This document shows positions 43,167-47,492 of a stretch of 47,492 bases of DNA, one piece after another. Position numbers and translations under genes: made by a program. The stretch is from Bacteroidales bacterium. GTDB taxonomy: Bacteria > Bacteroidota > Bacteroidia > Bacteroidales > UBA932. The notes below the pieces were generated by a model. That model was not told where the DNA came from. It did not search any database and saw only the letters and a program-made list of their open reading frames with translations. How positions within the stretch are numbered: the stretch's first letter is position 1; each line of letters opens with the position of its first letter. The stretch covers positions 1 through 47,492 of the forward strand of contig JAFTGA010000034.1 of assembly GCA_017458145.1 (NCBI GenBank). The letters are read 5' to 3'.

Positions 43167-43918
43167 TTGCTTTGCGGCTGCGCTGCCTCAGCCTGCGGCT
43201 TCTTCGGTTTGCGGTGACGGCGGCGACGGCGCTTCGCCTTGGGCTTGTCCGCCGATTCCTCTGCCGCCTCCGGCTTCGGCACCGGAGCGGGCTGCACCGG
43301 CTGCGGCGGGTTCAGCTGTTCGGGCGTAAGCGGATGCTTCTCCGACTTCAGCAGTTTGAGGTACATTTCCCGGCAGACCCAGGCGTCCGTGGCGGCATAC
43401 ATCTGCTGCGCCGCCGACAGTTCCTCGGCCTCCCAGTTGGAGAGCTGCTGCGACTTGGAAATCCGGATGCCCAGAATGTTGGCGGCGAGTTTCTTCACGC
43501 TCTTGTCGCGGATCCCCCACTCATACGCGATCTTCTGCAGGTCCACGAAACCGTTCTCGCCGAAGCGCTGGTAATACTGCAGGCCGCGCACGTCATCGTG
43601 TACGGCGGCGCCGATCTTCAGGATGCGCGGATTGGACATCACGCGGCAGAGGAGCTTGGGCATCCCCATTTTGCCCACCCGGAACAGGAAGGCCTTGTGG
43701 GGACCCGACAACTGGAGCAGCGCCACATGGTTGTGGTGCTGGCCCGGCGAGAAGACGGGACGCGTCTCGGTGTCGAAGCCGATGATGTCCTGCGCGCGCA
43801 GGTAGGCGACCGCCTTGAGGAACTCGAAACCGGTCTTGTCAATGACTTGTATCTTGCCTGGGAACGCCCCCAGCGGCATATTATCAATTTCTTCTGGCTG
43901 GATGCTAATTTTGAACAT
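43163..43918 (-). CDS. 3'-5' exonuclease, RNase D/DnaQ-like
   Basis: 251 residues. The DEDD fold shows DIIGFDTETRP (D and E of motif I), a central KIGAAVHDDVRGLQYY (motif II) and AAQQMYAATDAWVCREMYL (motif III, with Y and D), so the active site is complete. The C-terminal 50 residues are a low-complexity Pro/Lys/Arg tail (KPKAKRRRRRHRKPKKPQ), suited to binding nucleic acid. It acts in the cytoplasm on RNA or DNA ends. It overlaps rlmI by four bases and the upstream lipoprotein gene by 14, so it is part of a tightly packed operon and may work with rlmI on rRNA (inference). Confidence 0.88.
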   Translation of the reverse strand: MFKISIQPEEIDNMPLGAFPGKIQVIDKTGFEFLKAVAYLRAQDIIGFDTETRPVFSPGQHHNHVALLQLSGPHKAFLFRVGKMGMPKLLCRVMSNPRILKIGAAVHDDVRGLQYYQRFGENGFVDLQKIAYEWGIRDKSVKKLAANILGIRISKSQQLSNWEAEELSAAQQMYAATDAWVCREMYLKLLKSEKHPLTPEQLNPPQPVQPAPVPKPEAAEESADKPKAKRRRRRHRKPKKPQAEAAQPQSK

Positions 43919-45017
43919 ACGAACCGGGAATCAGGATGATCGATCCGTCTTCGGACCCCGGACGCCTGACCGGGCGGTAGACCGACACCTGAGGTTTAGC
44001 TATATTGTGCGTAAAAAGGTTATTCTGCCGAAGGTAATTGTAGCAGGTAGCCGCAACTTCATCGAAAGCATTGAGGAAGAAGAAGCTGCGGGACACCAGC
44101 CGTCCGTAAGTCATCGAACTCTCGTTCATCACGGACACAATCTCCGCCAACTCGGACTTCAGCGCATCCGGGCGGACGGACAGATCGTCAATCAGGATGG
44201 CGTCGAAAGGCTTGGTCTGCCCGGACGCCGCGTAGTTTTTCAGGAAAGTATGGAGCACGCTGTCCCGGGAACTCACCCCCTGGACGACGAGCGTCGCTCC
44301 GGACATGTGCCGCTCCCGGGCCATCCGCGAGAAAATCCGCTCGTAGATGCCGGTGGAGTCGAACTGCGGGTCGCAGAGGATGCCGACCGACAGGTCATAG
44401 CGGCCGCCCCGGGCGAAGGCACGTTCCAGCAGCAGCTCAATGGTGCTGACCACCGGGATCCTGCACCCGGTGCTGCGCAGCAGGGTATCGACGTCGAAGC
44501 CGCCGTACTCCGAAAGGAAAGGATCGGCCAGCACCACCATCTTCGAAGACGGTTTGGAAGCCAGGCCGTCGAGGTCATAGGGACTGATATGCACCACGGT
44601 GTCCAGCGCCGAGAGCACCCGCGCCACTGTCTGCCGGCGCAGTTCCTCCGGGCTGTCACGCAAGATATCGGCATACGGGACGCTGTCCTCGATGAGGGCG
44701 AACGTCTCCCCGGCGAAGTCCGGCAGGCCGTCCCCGTTCACCCGTGCATCCACGTTGTCCTGGCTGTCCCGGAAGAGCAGCATTTCCGCCAGCCGCTCGC
44801 AGGCAAACTCGGAGCCGATGAGCGTAATGTCCGAGGCGGGCTGGCTCTCCCGGTCCCGCAGCATCAGCGCCCGCGGGTCGGAGCGGGAAGCGAGGATCTC
44901 GCGCACCAGCGGAATCGTGGGACGGGTCTCCTCAACCTGGCGCCGGCAGGCGGCAGGGAGCAGGAGCAGGACCAGCAGGAGCGGACGGGCCGCACGGAGG
45001 GCAAAGCGGGAAATCAT
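43905..45017 (-). CDS. Conserved-looking lipoprotein of unknown function
   Basis: 370 residues. The leader carries the lipobox LLLPAAC (cysteine at about 24). The mature part alternates helices and strands in an alpha/beta pattern (ITLIGSEFACERLAEMLL, KMVVLADPFLSEYGGFDVDT, YDLSVGILCDPQFDSTGIYE), reminiscent of periplasmic binding or substrate-binding-like folds, but I do not recognise a family. It overlaps pssA by four bases (ATGA) and the exonuclease by 14. Its position next to phospholipid synthesis hints at an envelope role (inference). Confidence 0.7.
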   Translation of the reverse strand: MISRFALRAARPLLLVLLLLPAACRRQVEETRPTIPLVREILASRSDPRALMLRDRESQPASDITLIGSEFACERLAEMLLFRDSQDNVDARVNGDGLPDFAGETFALIEDSVPYADILRDSPEELRRQTVARVLSALDTVVHISPYDLDGLASKPSSKMVVLADPFLSEYGGFDVDTLLRSTGCRIPVVSTIELLLERAFARGGRYDLSVGILCDPQFDSTGIYERIFSRMARERHMSGATLVVQGVSSRDSVLHTFLKNYAASGQTKPFDAILIDDLSVRPDALKSELAEIVSVMNESSMTYGRLVSRSFFFLNAFDEVAATCYNYLRQNNLFTHNIAKPQVSVYRPVRRPGSEDGSIILIPGSYVQN

Positions 45018-45733
45018 ATTCTGAACAGGGCGTACACCAGGTTATTCAAGATATAGAAGGCGAAGCCAAGCACCACGGCGAGCGACCAGTGATGGCCGGC
45101 CGCGAAGCAATAGATCAGCACCGCCAGCAGGAATGCCACCAGCGTGAACCGCTTGACGGTCAGGGTGCGCCCGTCTCCCTTGTGGAACTTGAAGGAGAAC
45201 ATCGGCACCTCGCAGACAAGCAGGACGCAGAGAAGGGCCGTCAGCAGCGGAAGGAACACCGGTCCGGCAGCCCAGGTGGACAGGAAGCCGACGGGGGTAT
45301 GGCAGCAATAGCAGCACAGCGCGCCGCAAAGCAGGGCCGACGCCGGCGTAGGCAGGCCCAGGAAGCCCTCGGTCTGGCGCGGATCCACGTTGAATTTCGC
45401 CAGGCGCAGGGCGCTGAAAACGGCGAGCAGCAGCGGCAGCCAGCACAGCCATCCCGCCTCGAAGCGGAAGGTCTGCATCAGGCGGCAGAGCATCAGGCCC
45501 GGCAGCACGCCGAAACTGACCAGGTCGCAGAGCGAATCCAGCTCCCGCCCCAGGTCGGAATACGCGTCCAGCAGGCGCGCCGCGGCGCCGTCCAGGAAGT
45601 CAAAGACAGCCGCGGCCAGCATACAATAAAAGGCGTAGTCCAGCCGCGACTGAATCGCGAATATCACCCCGATGAGCCCGCATACGAGATTCATCGAGGT
45701 GATAAAATCAGGAATGTACTTTCTGAGCGTCAT
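45014..45733 (-). CDS. pssA: CDP-diacylglycerol-serine O-phosphatidyltransferase
   Basis: 239 residues and about seven transmembrane helices. The CDP-alcohol phosphotransferase motif is complete: DGAAARLLDAYSDLGRELD then SLCD (about 47-70), giving D-G-x2-A-R-x8-G-x3-D-x3-D. It makes phosphatidylserine from CDP-diacylglycerol and serine in the inner membrane, the route to phosphatidylethanolamine. It begins directly after the C1 peptidase stop, with no gap. Confidence 0.92.
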   Translation of the reverse strand: MTLRKYIPDFITSMNLVCGLIGVIFAIQSRLDYAFYCMLAAAVFDFLDGAAARLLDAYSDLGRELDSLCDLVSFGVLPGLMLCRLMQTFRFEAGWLCWLPLLLAVFSALRLAKFNVDPRQTEGFLGLPTPASALLCGALCCYCCHTPVGFLSTWAAGPVFLPLLTALLCVLLVCEVPMFSFKFHKGDGRTLTVKRFTLVAFLLAVLIYCFAAGHHWSLAVVLGFAFYILNNLVYALFRI

Positions 45734-46936
45734 TTACTTAACGCCCAATTTCTTCTTGAGGTCCCTGGTCAGGGCGTCCTTGTGGATCGTGATGTCCAGG
45801 GTCTGGGCCTTGACGAAAGCCTCGGTCGCATACCAGATGCCCTTGTACTTTCCGGTCTCTCCCCAGGAGTTCTTGACCATATAGTACTTCTTGCCGTCCT
45901 GGTCCTTGGCGATGCCGAAGATGTGCATGCCGTGGTCGTCGGTCATCGTCTTGTTGTCGAACTCGGTCTGGCGGGACTCCTGCGTGGGGACCGCCTCGAT
46001 GATCCGGGTCAGTTTCGCGGGCTTGCCGGGCTCGGCCGGGCCCACCCAGTGCTCCTGGTCGGAGCCGGCGGTAGCGGCAGCGGTGGCCTTGGCGTCGATC
46101 AGGATGGCGAGGCCGTCACGGGTGAAGCCCGTATGGCTCACGTCGGCGCCCCAGCAGGCGGTGTAGCCGTTCTCCAGGGCGTTATCCAGGACGGCCATCA
46201 GCTCGTCGATCGGGACGTTGTAGGAGCGGGAACCGCGCCAGTTGTCACAGACCTCCAGGGCGAACCAGGTATAGAACGGATGGTGCGTGAAGGAAGTCAG
46301 CTCGATGTAGTCGTCGGCGTTGATCTTCATCGCGTCGCGGTAGGAGGCCGGGGTGTAGGTCTTGCCGTCCACCGTGAAGGTCTCGGGGGCCTTGCCCAGG
46401 TACTCGTCCACCACGGCGTTGAAGCCGCGCTTCCAGGCCGTCGTGAGGGTACGGCTCTTGGCGACCGCCTGCACGTAGCCGAGCAGCACGTTGTCGAGCT
46501 CCGCCTGCTGCGGGAGCGGGGTGCCGTAGTTCATGCCGGTCATCGCCTCGTTGGGGACGATGCCGTGGTCGCGGACCACCTCGATCACGTCGCCGCAGCC
46601 GGAACCGGCGCTGAAGCCGAGTTTACCGTCCAGGCGGATGTACTTCTCGGCGCGCTCTTTATAAGAATTGGACACCACGAAGAACTCCGAGAAATCGGGA
46701 TACTTCGCCTCGTCCTTGATGTTCGCAAGACGGATGGCCTCGGACTCCAGGAAACTGATGGCGGAGAAAGACCAGCAGGTACCGCTGCTCGCCTGGTTCT
46801 TGATGGAAGTGATCGGCGCGGCCTTCACCGTCGTGAAGGTGTAGTCGGGGAACTGCGGCGCGGCAGGGCGCTGCTGGGAGAAAGCGGCCGAGCCAAGGCA
46901 CAGCATGGCGGCGGCCATAAGGATGGTTTTCTTCAT
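45734..46936 (-). CDS. C1 family cysteine peptidase, PepC/bleomycin-hydrolase-like, exported
   Basis: 400 residues with a signal peptide ending near AAFSQ, unlike cytoplasmic PepC. Catalytic residues are present: Cys of SSGTCWSFSA (about 54), His of DDHGMHIFG (about 343) and Asn of VKNSWGETGKYKG (about 361). It probably trims peptides in the periplasm or outside. A -7 box (46964-46971) precedes it. It is the first gene of the operon through rlmI. An alternative start lies one codon earlier (46939). Confidence 0.88.
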   Translation of the reverse strand: MKKTILMAAAMLCLGSAAFSQQRPAAPQFPDYTFTTVKAAPITSIKNQASSGTCWSFSAISFLESEAIRLANIKDEAKYPDFSEFFVVSNSYKERAEKYIRLDGKLGFSAGSGCGDVIEVVRDHGIVPNEAMTGMNYGTPLPQQAELDNVLLGYVQAVAKSRTLTTAWKRGFNAVVDEYLGKAPETFTVDGKTYTPASYRDAMKINADDYIELTSFTHHPFYTWFALEVCDNWRGSRSYNVPIDELMAVLDNALENGYTACWGADVSHTGFTRDGLAILIDAKATAAATAGSDQEHWVGPAEPGKPAKLTRIIEAVPTQESRQTEFDNKTMTDDHGMHIFGIAKDQDGKKYYMVKNSWGETGKYKGIWYATEAFVKAQTLDITIHKDALTRDLKKKLGVK

Positions 46937-46963
46937 CACTTTTTGTAAAATTGGTTTTCAGGA

Positions 46964-46971
46964 CAAATATA
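46964..46971 (-). promoter_or_regulatory. -7 box of the peptidase-pssA-rlmI operon
   Basis: The minus strand reads TATATTTG, an exact TAnnTTTG match about 28 bases before the start codon. It lies just beyond the gapA terminator. Confidence 0.55.
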
Positions 46972-46975
46972 ACAA

Positions 46976-47001
46976 AAGGATGGCAGAAATCTGCCATCCT
47001 T
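46976..47001 (-). terminator. gapA terminator
   Basis: AAGGATGGCAGA (46976-46987) pairs with TCTGCCATCCTT (46990-47001). On the minus strand TTTTG follows, 28 bases after the gapA stop. Confidence 0.75.
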
Positions 47002-47028
47002 CGTAAAAAAAACGGTAACGCTCCGGAA

Positions 47029-47492
<464 letters not shown>

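Overview
The window looks like chromosome from a Bacteroidota member, most likely a GC-rich, uncultured, gut- or rumen-type Bacteroidales lineage (order inferred, genus not claimed). The evidence is the repeated use of the Bacteroidota -7 promoter box (TAnnTTTG), outer-membrane beta-barrel proteins of the TonB-receptor type, a PiT transporter with a PhoU-like tail, a PPi-type phosphofructokinase, an anSME-type radical SAM enzyme, a membrane-anchored TPR/HTH regulator and an IspG of the Bacteroidota/plant long-form lineage. I saw no rRNA or tRNA gene.

Layout. 1-9.9 kb is accessory and mostly lower in GC: a cut-off HTH protein, an amidase, a receptor/regulator pair, a 1.6 kb GC-rich non-coding tract built of imperfect palindromes and a one-strand GTCAGT motif, then a hypothetical protein, an HTH protein, a DUF4143 ATPase and a tyrosine recombinase. 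10.0-14.4 kb is a phosphate module: a histidine kinase/response regulator operon divergent from a 43-residue membrane peptide and a PiT transporter, with four 11-bp-spaced Pho-box-like repeats between them. 15.0-17.8 kb holds a tandem pair of exported nucleoside-hydrolase-like proteins. 17.9-19.5 kb carries three minus-strand genes (PNPOx-like lipoprotein, YbaK, cupin lipoprotein). A perfect sigma-54 promoter and a terminator at 19.54-19.64 kb suggest a small RNA. 19.7-25.1 kb runs through a threonine-aldolase-like enzyme, TrpB2, anSME, a small beta-grasp-like protein and a 5'-nucleotidase. 25.1-26.8 kb has a phosphofructokinase and a broken outer-membrane gene. 27.1-36.3 kb is a plus-strand housekeeping run (ligA, yihY, rel, Ig-like lipoprotein, outer-membrane protein, ispG). 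36.4-41.7 kb is accessory again (a GH2 lipoprotein, a nonsense-interrupted AAA-ATPase/nuclease gene, a decayed lipoprotein leader). 41.7-46.9 kb is a tightly overlapping minus-strand operon (C1 peptidase, pssA, lipoprotein, exonuclease, rlmI), followed by a partial gapA.

The main discovery candidate is a family of palindromic elements inserted in frame inside conserved genes. A repeat of about 115 bp occurs in the same orientation and frame inside ispG and rlmI. rlmI has a second, different palindromic insertion flanked by 9-bp direct repeats. A degenerate relative seems to lie between genes near 17.8 kb. This resembles the protein-coding palindromic elements known from Rickettsia, but here in Bacteroidota. 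The second candidate is the 4.3-6.0 kb palindrome/GTCAGT tract.
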